A stretch of DNA of 64,000 nucleotides from Xanthomonas dyei (GCF_002939865.1 NZ_MDEE01000001.1:372001-436000), one strand, 5' to 3'; numbered from the stretch's first letter, positions 18,547-30,651 are shown. Notes: generated by a model from the sequence alone, not told the origin. Program-made: numbers and translations.

Positions 18547-18576
18547 GTGGATTGGGGAGTTGGGATTTGGGATTGG
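18547..18576 (+). repeat. GGGATTGGGGA-type intergenic repeat
   Basis: A G-rich run of imperfect ATTGGG units directly after the mutS stop. Similar runs occur, in either orientation, at 26487, 32186, 58347 and 58862, always in non-coding sequence at gene edges. No function is assigned. Confidence 0.5.
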
Positions 18577-18793
18577 TTAGAGCGCAGTTGGGTGGTTTTA
18601 TCTTTCGACCCACGGTATGCAAACACCACAATTCCGCCGCATGATCGGATGCGTTCGCCTCGCCGCCTGTGGCGTGAGCGCTACGCAGCTGCCTTGCATC
18701 ACGCTTCGCGCGCGCCGGTCCGCTGGTGGATTGCCCTGACGCCGCGACAGGCGCACCCTGCCGCAACGCTTTGACCACCGGGGAACCCGTCGC

Positions 18794-19408
18794 ATGACCA
18801 CCTCTGCCTCGTTGACCGATCAGCTGGCCGCGCAGTTGCAAGGCCCGCAGTTGCAACAACTCGCCAGCCGCCTGGGCATCGCGCCAGAGCAGGCGCAATC
18901 GGCGGTGCAGACCGCGCTGCCGCTGTTGATGGGCGCGCTGGGACGCAACAGCCAGCAAGCCGGTGGCACCGATGCCTTGCTGGGCGCCCTGCAGCGCGAT
19001 CATGCCGCCAGTCCGGACATCGGCAGCCTGTTCGGCGCGCTGCTGGGCGGCTCGGCCAGCGGAGCGCAAGCCAACGGCGCCGGCATCGTGAGCCATCTGT
19101 TCGGCGACAAGGCACCGCAGGCGGCGGCCGGCCTGGGCCAGGCCACCGGGCTCGAACCCAGCAAGGCCGGCCAACTGCTGCAGCTGCTCGCGCCCATCGT
19201 GATGGCCTACTTGGCCAAACGGTTTCTTGGTGGCGATGCTGCCACCAGCACCCAGCTCGGCCCCGCCCTGGCGCAGGAACATCAACAGGTCCGCAGCAAC
19301 AGCGGCGCTGGCGGCCTGCTGACCAGCGTGCTGGATCAGGACGGCGATGGCCAGTTGGGCCTGGGCGATGTCATGACGTTGGGCGGCAGCCTGTTCGGCA
19401 AACGCTGA
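18794..19408 (+). CDS. DUF937 (YidB-like) protein with EF-hand-like tail
   Basis: A 204-residue DUF937 protein of unknown function. The N-terminal half has the family pattern of short helices with Gln, Ala and Gly (LASRLGIAPEQAQSAVQTALPLLMGALGRN). The centre has the second family segment IVSHLFGDKAPQAAAGL, and LLAPIVMAYLAKRFL could be a membrane-associated helix. Near the C-terminus is DQDGDGQLGLGDV, which matches a calcium-binding EF-hand or dockerin-type loop. There is no signal peptide. The start at 18794 is the only sensible ATG. The gene is isolated between mutS and katG. Confidence 0.82.
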   Translation: MTTSASLTDQLAAQLQGPQLQQLASRLGIAPEQAQSAVQTALPLLMGALGRNSQQAGGTDALLGALQRDHAASPDIGSLFGALLGGSASGAQANGAGIVSHLFGDKAPQAAAGLGQATGLEPSKAGQLLQLLAPIVMAYLAKRFLGGDAATSTQLGPALAQEHQQVRSNSGAGGLLTSVLDQDGDGQLGLGDVMTLGGSLFGKR

Positions 19409-22010
<2,602 letters not shown>

Positions 22011-22168
22011 GCGCAGCTAACACACCGACTGTGCTCGCCGCGAGGCAAGCCCAGTCGGTGCTCGGAACCGGCGCGGACGAATCCATACTGGTTCCGAGTG
22101 CGCTGTCCACAGCCACCTGACGAGTGCTCGCTACGGTTGTCAGCCGCTCCAAGCCGCAGCAGTAACGC

Positions 22169-22199
22169 AAACGCCCCGGATATCCGGGGCGTTTTTTTG
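22169..22199 (+). terminator. Rho-independent terminator
   Basis: The perfect 22-base palindrome at 22171-22192 (ACGCCCCGGAT and its complement) is flanked by A's and followed by seven T's. It lies between katG (plus) and hslR (minus), and the flanking A-run lets it act for both genes. Confidence 0.88.
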
Positions 22200-22244
22200 C
22201 GGCAGTGCAGACGCAGCGCCATGCGTTCCGCACCCACTGATTTT

Positions 22245-22652
22245 TTACAACGCATCGATATCGCCCAACGCGTTGATCAACCGGCGGGCACGCTTGTCCG
22301 GTTTTCCTTCCGGTGCGCGGTAACCGGTGCGCTCGGCAGCGCGCTGCAGCCGCCATTGCGCACGCGCCTCGCGTGAGGCGTCGCCTTCCACATACAGCGC
22401 CTGTGCAACCGGCGCGGGGCCGCGCACGTCGCTGAGTGCGGCCACCGTGACCTCAAAGATTTCGCCCCCGCGGTCGATGCGCAATTGCTCGCCGCTGCGC
22501 AGCGTGCGCGACGGCTTGGGCCGCTGACCGGCCACATCTACCTTGCCGGTCTCCACCGCCGTCTTGGCCAGGCTGCGCGTCTTGAAAAAGCGCGCGGCCC
22601 ACAGCCACACATCCAGCCGGACCGTCTTGCCCTGTTCCAGCTCCAGATTCAT
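22245..22652 (-). CDS. hslR: S4-domain RNA-binding heat-shock protein Hsp15
   Basis: A 135-residue protein with an N-terminal S4 RNA-binding domain (residues ~9-70: VRLDVWLWAARFFKTRSLAK, then GQRPKPSRTLRSGEQLRI) and a basic C-terminal tail rich in Arg and Lys. This matches Hsp15, which binds free 50S subunits carrying nascent chains and helps rescue stalled ribosomes. The length fits E. coli HslR (133 aa). The ATG at 22652 is the natural start, just before the S4 fold. It converges with katG and shares the terminator at 22169. Confidence 0.9.
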   Translation of the reverse strand: MNLELEQGKTVRLDVWLWAARFFKTRSLAKTAVETGKVDVAGQRPKPSRTLRSGEQLRIDRGGEIFEVTVAALSDVRGPAPVAQALYVEGDASREARAQWRLQRAAERTGYRAPEGKPDKRARRLINALGDIDAL

Positions 22653-23095
22653 GCGTCTTGCTGTCTCGTTCTCTCAGGTAAGCAATGTTTGGGCAGCCAT
22701 TCGGGAACTCAAGCTGGACCATCAACCCTGCGATGGTGATCGATTGCCAGGTCGATGGTCGGCGCGCCCCCCATCCGCCCTGCGGGCACCTCCCCCCGCA
22801 GGCGGGGGAAGGGACCTGTTGTCCGTGTGCAACGCCGATCCATCAAACGCTCGCAAACCCCGGCCCTTCTCCCGCCTGCGGGAGAAGGTGGCGCGCAGCG
22901 CCGGATGAGGGACACGCCCCTGCTCTGCAGCGTATCCCGAACAGCGAGCGCAGCATCTTGCAAAGGCGGTCACCGCTGGTATCGAACGTGGAGCGTGTCC
23001 CAACCCGAAATCTGCAGCGCAAACCAAATGGCACTGCATCGGATCTCACCCAGCAATGCTAGTGTGCGCAGCTTCTGCGCGACGATCTACCTGCT
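22653..23095. other. Gene-free region with an inverted pair of hairpin elements
   Basis: About 440 bases between hslR (minus) and the MATE gene (plus). No coding sequence was found. The middle is occupied by two oppositely oriented copies of a palindromic element (listed separately). The promoters of both genes must be near the edges. Confidence 0.5.
22758..22918. repeat. Inverted pair of REP-like palindromic elements
   Basis: Copy B (about 22860-22918, plus) contains the perfect hairpin CCTTCTCCCGC-CT-GCGGGAGAAGG (22865-22888) followed by a GGATGAGGG tail. Copy A (about 22758-22815) is a similar unit in the opposite orientation, with the hairpin near 22791-22809 and the complementary CATCCGCCC tail. 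The arrangement, two palindromes facing each other across ~50 bases, is like REP doublets (BIMEs). It may be non-autonomously mobile or an mRNA 3' element. Confidence 0.6.
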
Positions 23096-24571
23096 ATGCC
23101 CAAATCCGCTGTCCTGACCGAAGGCCCGATCGGCAAGAACCTGCTGTTGTTCGCCCTGCCGATCATGGCCGGCAATATCGCCCAGTCGCTCAACGGCTCG
23201 GTCAACGCGATCTGGATCGGCCGCTATCTTGGCGAAGAAGCGCTGACTGCCGCGGCCAACGCCAACAGCATCATGTTCTTCCTGATCGGTTCGGTGTTCG
23301 GCATCGGCATGGCCTCCACCATCCTGATCGGCCAGGCCATGGGTGCGCGCGACATCGCGCAGGCACGCAAGGTGATGGGCACCAGCGCGAGTTTCTTCGG
23401 CGGGCTGTCGGCGGTGATTGCCGTGTTCGGCTGGTATCTGGCGCCGCACCTGCTCACCGCCATGGGCACGCCCGCCGCCTCGCAGACGTTGGCCGAAGAG
23501 TATCTGCGGGTAATCTTCCTGGCGATGCCAACGCTGTATCTGTTCGCCTTTCTGTCGGCGGCATTGCGCGGCACCGGCGATGCGCGCACGCCGTTTCGCT
23601 TTCTATTGTTGTCGGTGCTGCTGGATATCGCATTCAACCCGTTGCTGCTATTTGGCATCGGCCCGTTCCCTGCGCTGGGCATTGCCGGTGCGGCCTGGGC
23701 CACGCTGATCGCGCAGGTGGTCGCACTGGCCGGCCTGCTGATCTATCTGCGCAAGAAACGCCACGTGCTATGGCTCGGACGGCGCGATCTGTATCTGTTC
23801 CGCATCGACCCTGCCATCCTGCGCGCCCTCATCGTCAAGGGCGTGCCGATGGGCCTGCAGATGGTGATGATCTCGCTGGCGATGATCGCAATGCTGTCGC
23901 TGGTCAACGGCTTCGGCACCGACACCGCGGCCGCGTTCGGTGCCGGGCTGCAGCTATGGAATTACGTGCAGATGCCGGCAATGGCCGTCGGCGCCGCCTG
24001 TTCGTCGATGGCCGCCCAGAACGTGGGGGCCGGCCTGTGGTCGCGCGTGGATGCCGTGGCACGCACCGGCATCGCCGCCAACTTCCTGATGACCGGCCTG
24101 CTGATTGCGCTGTTGATCGGGTTCGACCGCTGGACCCTTGCCCTGTTTCTGCCCGAAGGCAGCGCCACGTTGGACATCGCACGGCACCTCAACCACATCG
24201 CGATCTGGTCGTTCCTGTTGTTCGGGGTCAGCTTTGTGGTGTCGGGCGTGGTGCGCTCCACCGGCGCGGTGATCCCGCCGCTGTTGATCCTGGCGTTTTC
24301 GCTATGGGGCGTACGCGTGCCGTTGGCCAACTTCTTAGTGCCGCATCTTGGGGCTGATGCGGTGTGGTGGAGCTTTCCGATCAGCTCCACCTGCTCGATG
24401 CTGTTATCGCTGGCGTATTACCGCTGGGGCGGCTGGCGCAAAGCGCGCATGCTGGCCACACCGACGCATCCGTCGGCACTGGCCGCCCCGGCTGAAGTAC
24501 CCGCACATCCCGCTTCGCCGGTCGCCGACACCGCCCCCACCGCCGAGCGGACGCAGACACGATCGCCCTGA
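23096..24571 (+). CDS. MATE-family multidrug efflux transporter
   Basis: A 491-residue integral membrane protein with 12 predicted helices in two similar halves, typical of MATE exporters that use Na+ or H+ gradients to expel cationic drugs. The N-terminus (EGPIGKNLLLFALPIMAGNI) and the half-repeat near residue 245 (LIVKGVPMGLQMVMISL) carry the family's paired LPI-type motifs. AAAFGAGLQLWNYVQMPAMAVG is the conserved segment in helix 8. The last ~40 residues are a Pro/Ala-rich cytoplasmic tail. The start at 23096 fits the first helix. The closest group appears to be NorM/DinF-like; the substrate is unknown. Confidence 0.92.
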   Translation: MPKSAVLTEGPIGKNLLLFALPIMAGNIAQSLNGSVNAIWIGRYLGEEALTAAANANSIMFFLIGSVFGIGMASTILIGQAMGARDIAQARKVMGTSASFFGGLSAVIAVFGWYLAPHLLTAMGTPAASQTLAEEYLRVIFLAMPTLYLFAFLSAALRGTGDARTPFRFLLLSVLLDIAFNPLLLFGIGPFPALGIAGAAWATLIAQVVALAGLLIYLRKKRHVLWLGRRDLYLFRIDPAILRALIVKGVPMGLQMVMISLAMIAMLSLVNGFGTDTAAAFGAGLQLWNYVQMPAMAVGAACSSMAAQNVGAGLWSRVDAVARTGIAANFLMTGLLIALLIGFDRWTLALFLPEGSATLDIARHLNHIAIWSFLLFGVSFVVSGVVRSTGAVIPPLLILAFSLWGVRVPLANFLVPHLGADAVWWSFPISSTCSMLLSLAYYRWGGWRKARMLATPTHPSALAAPAEVPAHPASPVADTAPTAERTQTRSP

Positions 24572-25154
24572 ACGCGCACGTCAAGCGCAGCCAAGCCGTG
24601 TGATCAATGCAGATGCGCAAAGGTGTTGATTGGCTTCAAGGTGTCGCGCAGACCCAACCACTGACACGTGATAAATCCAAGCAGCTTCATTCTGTTCGCC
24701 CGATGTCGTTATTGGTCGGCATCCAGCAACGCCTGACATCCTGACGATCAAGCAGCATCTGCCCTGCACTTGGCCTTGCCTGAAACAGTGCAGCGGTTTA
24801 CAGCGCCGTGCGTGAGCAGATCCGTGAGTTGCTGCATCCGTCGCGCGGACCCTATGTCCCAGACGCATAGAGTGGATCGACATGCGAGTGTTTGCCGACA
24901 TGCATCCACTCCAGGGACCGGATGCGGCGAGATGCCTTGCATCTGCGTCGATCCATCTACGTCGATGACGGCTGGCGATCTGCACAGCGCGCAATCCGCT
25001 ACTGCGATGGCATCAACATCAGCGCATCGCCCACTGAGCGCACCATAGAAAACGCCTACCCTGAGCGCGGTCGACATTTCCCATTCCACAAACGCAAACG
25101 GCCGCCCGAAGGCGGCCGTCTGGCAGTGGCAGATCAACGACCTGCCAGTGTGGC
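24572..25154. other. Gene-free gap between MATE gene and rplS
   Basis: About 580 bases between two convergent genes. Open frames exist on both strands (for example 24748-25137, minus) but they are rich in Cys/Arg/Ser without domain features or ribosome sites. The only clear element is the rplS terminator hairpin at 25098. Confidence 0.45.
25098..25119 (-). terminator. Terminator hairpin of the rpsP-rplS operon
   Basis: ACGGCCGCC (25098-25106) and GGCGGCCGT (25111-25119) form a perfect nine-base stem with a four-base loop, 36 bases after the rplS stop. On the minus strand it is followed by a broken T-rich stretch (TTGCGTTTG). Confidence 0.65.
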
Positions 25155-25562
25155 TTACTCGGCCTTGGCAGCAGCCTGGCGAGCAGCCTTGGCCTGTGCA
25201 GCAGCGGCCAGATCTTCCTTGATGCGGGCAGCCTTGCCTTCCAGACCACGCAGGTAGTACAGCTTGCCGGCGCGGACCTTACCGCGGCGCTTCACTTCGA
25301 CCGAGTCGATGATGGCGCTGTGGGTCTGGAACACGCGCTCGACGCCGAAGCCGTGCGAGATCTTGCGCACGGTGAAAGCGGAGTTCAGGCCGGCATTCTT
25401 GGTACCGATCACGACGCCCTCATAGGCCTGGACGCGCTCGCGGTTGCCTTCCTTCACCTTGACGTTCACCACAACGGTGTCGCCCTGGTTGAATTCCGGC
25501 AGCTTGCGCTGAATCTGGGCGGCTTCGAAGTCAGCCAGGATGGTCTTGTTGAGTTTGCTCAT
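25155..25562 (-). CDS. rplS: 50S ribosomal protein L19
   Basis: A 135-residue L19, located at the 30S-50S interface. Conserved blocks: the N-terminal helix then [40 protein letters not shown]-type [19 protein letters not shown], and the basic [14 protein letters not shown] near the end. The last ~25 residues form an Ala/Lys-rich extension seen in related proteobacteria. It is the last gene of the operon rpsP-rimM-trmD-rplS. A TACAAT box at 25667-25672 (minus) lies upstream but lacks a good -35, so a secondary promoter is uncertain. The gap from trmD is ~145 bases. Confidence 0.97.
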
Positions 25563-25707
25563 GATGGGCACCGCGTGTCTGGTGATATTGGACCGGCAGT
25601 CGCCGCACGGCGATTGCTCGAGGTTCGTAAAGAGGGCCAGACGCAAGGCTGGCCAGCAAGCCGCATATTGTACCCCAATCAATCTTGCAAGAGCTAGGGG
25701 TGAGCCC

Positions 25708-26481
25708 TTATTTCTCGTTACCGGGTTTATCGTCGCTTGGGGCGAGTTCGCGGCGAAACTCGTCCAACAGACGGCGATCGTTCTTGTCCAACCCGGCCTC
25801 ATCCACCAGGTCCGGGCGACGCAACCAGGTCCGGCCCAGCGACTGCTGCCGGCGCCAGCGCGCGATGGCGGCGTGGTTACCCGAACGCAACACGTCCGGT
25901 ACATCGCCCCAGGCATGGGTCGACGGATGGCTGTAGTGCGGGCAATCCAGTAGGCCTTGCGGGCCCTCGAAACTGTCCTGCGCGGCAGATTCGGCGTCGT
26001 TCAACACACCGTCCTGCAACCGCGTCACCACATCCACAAGGACTGCAGCGCCCAACTCACCACCGGACAACACGTAGTCGCCGATGGAGATTTCCATATC
26101 CACCGCTTGCGCCAGGAAGCGCTCGTCCACGCCTTCATAGCGCCCGCACAACAAGATCATGCGCGGCAACTGCGCCAGCTCGCGCGCGCGCGGCTGGGTG
26201 AGCGGCCGCCCCTGCGGGCTGAGGTAGATCACCGGCGCCGGCTGCGGATCGGCGGCTTGCACCGCGTCCAGACAAGCCCGCAATGGCTCGATCAACATCA
26301 CCATGCCGGGCCCACCACCGAACGGGCGGTCGTCCACCCGGCGGTAATTGCCCTGCGCATGGTCGCGCGGATTCCAGCCGTGCAGCTCCAGCAAGCCACG
26401 CTCCTGCGCCCGCCCGACCACACCGAACGCCGCGCATTGCGCGATGAACTCGGGGAACAGGCTGATGACGTCGATGCGCAC
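25708..26481 (-). CDS. trmD: tRNA (guanine-37-N1) methyltransferase
   Basis: A 257-residue SPOUT-class enzyme that methylates G37 of tRNAs reading CNN codons, using S-adenosylmethionine, and so prevents +1 frameshifts. The trefoil-knot SAM site shows as [12 protein letters not shown] and [14 protein letters not shown]; the early FGGGPGMVM segment and PHYSHP near residue 190 are family-typical. The start is a GTG at 26479-26481; no upstream ATG gives a plausible N-terminus, and [11 protein letters not shown] is the canonical opening. A G-rich intergenic repeat (26487-26513) sits immediately upstream. Third gene of the ribosomal operon. Confidence 0.97.
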
Positions 26482-26486
26482 TTAAG

Positions 26487-26513
26487 AATCGGGAATCGGG
26501 AGTGGGGAATGGG
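26487..26513 (-). repeat. GGGATT-type intergenic repeat between rimM and trmD
   Basis: An imperfect run of AATCGGG and GTGGGG units in the short gap of a ribosomal operon, similar to runs at 18547, 32186, 58347 and 58862. On the trmD strand it reads CCCGATTCCCGATTC and lies where a ribosome site would be, so trmD lacks a clear Shine-Dalgarno. Confidence 0.5.
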
Positions 26514-26546
26514 TAGAGCAAGAGCGAAGCCGAGACACCGCTTCGA

Positions 26547-27059
26547 TCAGAAATCCGGATCCCAGTCGACCACGATCAGATTGGCCTCGAAGTCCACCGA
26601 TTTGACGAACTCCGGCAGCACGAACGGGATCAGCCGCTCGCGATCGCCGCGCACCACGACCACATCGTTGGACCCTGTGGAAAACAGATGCGACACCGTC
26701 CCGAGCTTGATGCCCTCGACGGTTTCCACCTGCAATTCTTCCAGATCCACCCAGTAATACTCGTCGGGCTTTGGTGGCGGCAAGACGCTGCGGGCGACGT
26801 AGATTTCGGTCCCGTGCATGGCCTCGACCGTATCGCGGTCGGTCACGTCCGGGAACACCGCGATCAGGTTCTTGCCCTGGTCGCGCCCACGCACCCCGCT
26901 CACGACCGTTTCCTGCCCCGATGGCGAACGCACGATCCACGGCTGATACCGAAAGATCGCACTGCGCGGCTCGGTCCAGGATTCGAGCTTGAGCTCGCCC
27001 TTGACACCAAAAGCGCCGACAACCCTGCCTAACAGGATGCGGCGCTCGGTCGGCTTCAT
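26547..27059 (-). CDS. rimM: 16S rRNA processing/ribosome maturation factor RimM
   Basis: A 170-residue RimM, which binds ribosomal protein S19 and assists maturation of the 30S head. The N-terminal RimM beta-barrel has [18 protein letters not shown], the family's best signature. The C-terminal PRC-barrel includes [16 protein letters not shown] and [20 protein letters not shown]. The ATG at 27059 opens the correct N-terminus. It is co-transcribed after rpsP (gap ~43 bases) and before trmD. It is normal in length and sequence. Confidence 0.96.
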   Translation of the reverse strand: MKPTERRILLGRVVGAFGVKGELKLESWTEPRSAIFRYQPWIVRSPSGQETVVSGVRGRDQGKNLIAVFPDVTDRDTVEAMHGTEIYVARSVLPPPKPDEYYWVDLEELQVETVEGIKLGTVSHLFSTGSNDVVVVRGDRERLIPFVLPEFVKSVDFEANLIVVDWDPDF

Positions 27060-27102
27060 CTACGTCGACTCTGGGCCAGGCGGCGACGCCCGGCCCTCAA
27101 GA

Positions 27103-27363
27103 TCAGGCCGCAGCGGCCTGGGACTTGGATGCTTCGCGATACAGGTTACGCACCTTGTCGGTCAGCTGCGCGCCCTGGCCGACCCAATGGTCGACGCGTG
27201 CGACGTCCAGCACGATGCGCGGTTCTGCGCCCTGTGCAACCGGGTTGTAGTAACCCAGACGCTCGATGTTGCGGCCGTCGCGCGCGCTGCGCACGTCGGT
27301 CACGATGATGTGGTAGAACGGACGCTTCTTGGCGCCGCCGCGGGTCAGTCGAATCTTGACCAT
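27103..27363 (-). CDS. rpsP: 30S ribosomal protein S16
   Basis: An 86-residue S16, one of the early-binding proteins of the small subunit. The sequence opens [19 protein letters not shown], close to the family consensus, followed by the [13 protein letters not shown] core. The last residues are Lys/Ala-rich. It is first in the operon rpsP-rimM-trmD-rplS. A strong sigma-70-type promoter lies at 27416-27444 on the same strand, giving a leader of about 45 bases. Confidence 0.97.
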   Translation of the reverse strand: MVKIRLTRGGAKKRPFYHIIVTDVRSARDGRNIERLGYYNPVAQGAEPRIVLDVARVDHWVGQGAQLTDKVRNLYREASKSQAAAA

Positions 27364-27415
27364 GGTGTCGTTTTCCTAAGTTGCCCAGTCGCCAGAGTGG
27401 CGCGGTAAGCCGGCG

Positions 27416-27444
27416 ATTATAGCGGGCTCCGGCAGCGAAGCCAA
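27416..27444 (-). promoter_or_regulatory. Sigma-70 promoter of the rpsP operon
   Basis: On the minus strand TTGGCT (27444-27439) and a consensus TATAAT (27421-27416) are separated by exactly 17 bases. They sit about 53 bases upstream of the rpsP ATG, in the gap after the PabC-like gene. Confidence 0.72.
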
Positions 27445-27472
27445 GTCAGCCGGCGCCGGCACACCAGATCGC

Positions 27473-28270
27473 TCAGATCGCTTGCCAGGCATGGGTTTGC
27501 AGGGCCCGCTCCAGCAGCGGCAACTGCGCGGCATGCGGCCCCCAACGTGCCGGCCCCAACGCCACGATGGCCTGCTGCCCACGCGCATTACAGGCGAATG
27601 CGCCATCGAAGCGGTCCAGCTCGCTCAGCTCCACCGGGCGACTGACCTGCGTGACGCCCAGCGTTTTCAGGCCGGATTGCAGCAACTGCTGCCGGGTGCC
27701 CAACAGCGACGCCCCTTGCGGCCAGACCACCCCGCCGCGTTCCCACAGCCCCAGATTCCAGAACGCCCCCTCCAGCACCCTGCCCTGGCGGTCCTGCAGC
27801 ACCACATCGTCATGGTCGGCCTGCATGGCCAGACGGCGCAGATGCAGTAGCGGAAACGTGCCGACATGCTTGAGTTCCGGCCGCTCGCGTACGTAATCGG
27901 TGACCTGCACGCGCAGCCCGGTCTCGGGCATGTCCGCCGGCGGCGAGATGGCGACCAGCACATCCAGTGCGACCTCGCGCAACGGGTCGCGGAAATCGTA
28001 GTCGGGCGCGAACACGGTGACGCGCAGACTGGCATCGGCCATGGCCGACGCCACCAGCGCAGCGTGCAATTGCGCCCGCAACTGGTCAGTTTCCAGTTCC
28101 TGGCCGAACAATGCGCGGCTGCCTTCCTGCAGGCGCTGCAGATGCAGGTCCAGCCCCAGCGTGGCGCCGTCGCGCACCTGCAGTGTGGTGAAGTGGCCGT
28201 AGTTGGTCAGCGCCGCAGCACCGAGCTGTTGCGCGCTTGCCGACGCGCCGTTGCAGAAGATCAGCGACAT
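27473..28270 (-). CDS. Class IV aminotransferase, aminodeoxychorismate lyase-like (PabC)
   Basis: A 265-residue fold-type IV PLP enzyme. The family opening is present ([12 protein letters not shown], then HLQRLQEGS), the Schiff-base Lys is K134 in ELKHVG, and the phosphate-binding part is [14 protein letters not shown] with the re-face Glu. PabC releases pyruvate from aminodeoxychorismate to make p-aminobenzoate for folate; branched-chain and D-amino-acid transaminases share the fold. The short length and K-H spacing favour PabC. ATG 28270 overlaps the end of the upstream flavoprotein gene by ten bases, so the two are coupled. The Lys-following motif is HVG rather than the usual H-x-N/R, so the exact substrate is less certain. 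Confidence 0.78.
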   Translation of the reverse strand: MSLIFCNGASASAQQLGAAALTNYGHFTTLQVRDGATLGLDLHLQRLQEGSRALFGQELETDQLRAQLHAALVASAMADASLRVTVFAPDYDFRDPLREVALDVLVAISPPADMPETGLRVQVTDYVRERPELKHVGTFPLLHLRRLAMQADHDDVVLQDRQGRVLEGAFWNLGLWERGGVVWPQGASLLGTRQQLLQSGLKTLGVTQVSRPVELSELDRFDGAFACNARGQQAIVALGPARWGPHAAQLPLLERALQTHAWQAI

Positions 28271-29352
28271 AACAGTGCCTGCACCTGCGTCCACCACTGC
28301 GTGACCAGTTCACCGGCCGGCTGCGCTGGCGCCATCCATGCGGATTGGCCCGCCCAGGCCTGCATCGATGCCAAATGATTGTCGCGCGTCGCTGCCTGGC
28401 GCATCGCTGCAGTCAAGCCGCGCTGCACCGGATACGGCGCAGGCGGCGGTGCATCCGGTGCAGTGGCGGCGCGCACGTAGGGTGTGAGCAACGCCCGCCC
28501 CAGGCGCCCGGAAAACGCGCGGGTTGGCTGGGTGTGCTCCGGCTCGGCGGCAGCCAGGGCATCGGCCCACGCATCGGGCAGCGCCGCTTCGGGCGTGCGC
28601 AGCAGGCCGGTGCCGATCTGCACCGCGCTGGCGCCCAGCGTCAGCGCCGCGGCAATGCCGCGCGCAGCGGCGATACCACCAGCAGCGATGACCGGAATCT
28701 GCAGCCCATCGACAAGCCGCGGCAGCAACGCAAACAACCCGGTCATCTGCTGCGCTGCTTGGCTGGCATCGAACGCGCCGCGATGGCCGCCGGCTTCAGC
28801 CCCTTGCGCAACCACCGCGTCGGCACCGGCAGCCTGCGCCGCACGCGCTTCGTCCAGGGTGGTGGCGCAGGCGAACCAGGCGATGCCGGCCGCCTTCAGC
28901 CCCGCAACTTGGTCGGGCCGGAACAGGCCCATGATCGAGGACGCCACCGCCGGGCGGGCAGCGAGCAAGGCATCGAACTGCGCATCGAAGTCGGCTGGGG
29001 TGGCATCGCCTGCGGTCTCGGCCACCGGCGGACCCCACTGCGCAAGAAACCCGCGCAGGCGTGCTTCCGCATCTGCATCGCGCGCCGGGGCCGGATCGGG
29101 AATCCACAGATTGACCTGCGCAGGCCCGGCACTCGCTTCACCAAATGCGGCAATCCACGCCACGATGTCCTGCGGCTGCGACAACACTGCCCCCATCGCG
29201 CCCATGCCACCCGCATTGGCGACAGCGACCGACAACGGCACCGGGCAGGCGCCGGCCATGGGGCTGAGCAGGATGGGGACGCGCAAGCCAAAGCGCTCGC
29301 AGAAAGGGGCGATGTTTGAGTACGGGCCATCCAACGCGAGCGACTGTGTCAT
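28261..29352 (-). CDS. Nitronate monooxygenase-family flavoprotein
   Basis: A 363-residue TIM-barrel FMN protein of the nitronate monooxygenase/2-nitropropane dioxygenase group. Family motifs: [29 protein letters not shown] at the N-terminus, the active-site region GAEAGGHRG with the catalytic-type His, and the FMN-phosphate site [14 protein letters not shown] followed by [15 protein letters not shown] 29352 is the start; the frame is open further up, but with shadow composition. It could oxidise toxic propionate-3-nitronate or act on another nitronate; the family is broad. The 3' end overlaps the PabC-like gene. Confidence 0.88.
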   Translation of the reverse strand: MTQSLALDGPYSNIAPFCERFGLRVPILLSPMAGACPVPLSVAVANAGGMGAMGAVLSQPQDIVAWIAAFGEASAGPAQVNLWIPDPAPARDADAEARLRGFLAQWGPPVAETAGDATPADFDAQFDALLAARPAVASSIMGLFRPDQVAGLKAAGIAWFACATTLDEARAAQAAGADAVVAQGAEAGGHRGAFDASQAAQQMTGLFALLPRLVDGLQIPVIAAGGIAAARGIAAALTLGASAVQIGTGLLRTPEAALPDAWADALAAAEPEHTQPTRAFSGRLGRALLTPYVRAATAPDAPPPAPYPVQRGLTAAMRQAATRDNHLASMQAWAGQSAWMAPAQPAGELVTQWWTQVQALLCR

Positions 29353-29359
29353 GACACCC

Positions 29360-30187
29360 TCAGCGATAGCCTTCAAGCAGTTGCACGATCCTGGGCCACT
29401 GCATCTGCCGCGCCAGGTCCAGCGCGGTGTTTCCCGAGGGCGTGCGTAGCGACGCATCCGCGCCGTGCTTGAGCAGCAGCGAGACCGGCTGATAATTACC
29501 GGCCAGGGCATCGCGCTGCAACAGCGTCCAGCCAGCGTCGTCGCGGAAATGCACCATGTCGGGCTGATCGCGCAGGCCTTGATCGAACTTGGCGCCCATG
29601 TTCTCGCTCATCGGATGCTCGCACTGGGATGGGTCCTGCTGCGCTGCGGTGGACTGAGCCTGTTTGCTGCCGAACATCTTGCCGAACAAGCCGCCTTTGC
29701 GCTCCTTCACGCGCGCAGGCACCAGGCGCACGGCACCCGGACCACCGAAATCCAGGCCCCACGCGGCATCGTGTTCGGCGCGTTCGTCCTGCGGCATCGC
29801 GCGACGCATCGCATCGATGGTGTGGCCGCCGTAAGCCAGCCCGTCGATGACGTACATCCAGTCTTCCAGTTCGCCGATCGGCGCAGAGACAGCGTCGCCG
29901 GCGGCCAGCTCCGAGATCCATGCCGGGTCGTTGAGCAGGCTGCCGGACAGCTGCTCGCCATCGAACTGCACGTCCGATACCCACATGTGCTCGTGCGACG
30001 GCGCACCAACCGCGGATGCGTCGGTGGCAAACGGCAATTTGATCGCTGCCAGGGACAACGCCGGCACGATCCGACGATATTCCCAGGACAGCTCACGCCA
30101 GAAAAACTTGAACGTCGCGCGTGCATCGGCATACGCCGCCAACATCGCAGCGTCGTCCTGGGCGGGATACATACGGCTTTCGGTCAT
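29360..30187 (-). CDS. DUF2314 domain protein with C-terminal ankyrin repeats
   Basis: A 275-residue soluble protein. Residues ~15-165 fit DUF2314 ([21 protein letters not shown], then [20 protein letters not shown] and [13 protein letters not shown]). A charged Gly/Lys linker ([14 protein letters not shown]) follows. Residues ~205-275 form two or three ankyrin repeats ([46 protein letters not shown] in outline). Function is unknown; ankyrin repeats suggest protein binding. The stop lies seven bases before the flavoprotein start, so co-transcription with the next two genes is likely. Confidence 0.85.
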   Translation of the reverse strand: MTESRMYPAQDDAAMLAAYADARATFKFFWRELSWEYRRIVPALSLAAIKLPFATDASAVGAPSHEHMWVSDVQFDGEQLSGSLLNDPAWISELAAGDAVSAPIGELEDWMYVIDGLAYGGHTIDAMRRAMPQDERAEHDAAWGLDFGGPGAVRLVPARVKERKGGLFGKMFGSKQAQSTAAQQDPSQCEHPMSENMGAKFDQGLRDQPDMVHFRDDAGWTLLQRDALAGNYQPVSLLLKHGADASLRTPSGNTALDLARQMQWPRIVQLLEGYR

Positions 30188-30651
30188 GGTTACCTCGACT
30201 AAGAGCCGCCGACAAAACTACTTCACGCCAGTGTACTGCAGGCGGGCTGATCTACTGCCTGGCTGCAGGGCCCTTGCCCGCCCACCATCGCGGGACACGC
30301 TGCAAGGACGTCCTTGTCAGCTATTACGCGACGGTAGGCAGGCAAGGACCAGTCTGGATGGTCGGGATGCATGGCGTTGAGTAAAGCAGCCAGCAAACTC
30401 TCTGGTGCTGTGTCCTCGCCGATTGCCGGACCGTGTGGCGGCATGGATGCCGCCACCGAGCCCCCAGGGATGGGTTGACGGCGTGTCCCGCGAGCGGTGA
30501 GGGCACCGCGCCCTCGACCCACGCAGCGTTTGACATGGACCCCTGACTGCATCCATGCAATCGCACCTGCATCTGCATCTGCGCGACACCCTACATTGCA
30601 AGCGCAGGGCCAGTGCGGCGTCGCACCGGCCGCGTCAGCGCATCACTGAAC
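30188..30651. other. Gene-free gap between ffh and the DUF2314 gene
   Basis: About 460 bases without a supported gene. It contains a perfect 14-base palindrome CAAGGACGTCCTTG at 30303-30316 that could be a regulator site or short hairpin. Open frames on both strands are Arg/Pro/Cys-rich shadows. Confidence 0.4.

Noticed and set aside
24748-25137. A 129-codon minus-strand frame upstream of the MATE/rplS junction
   Set aside because: Overlaps the rplS terminator hairpin and has shadow composition.
25667-25672. A separate rplS promoter
   Set aside because: TACAAT is present but no -35 at 16-18 bases; kept only as a remark.
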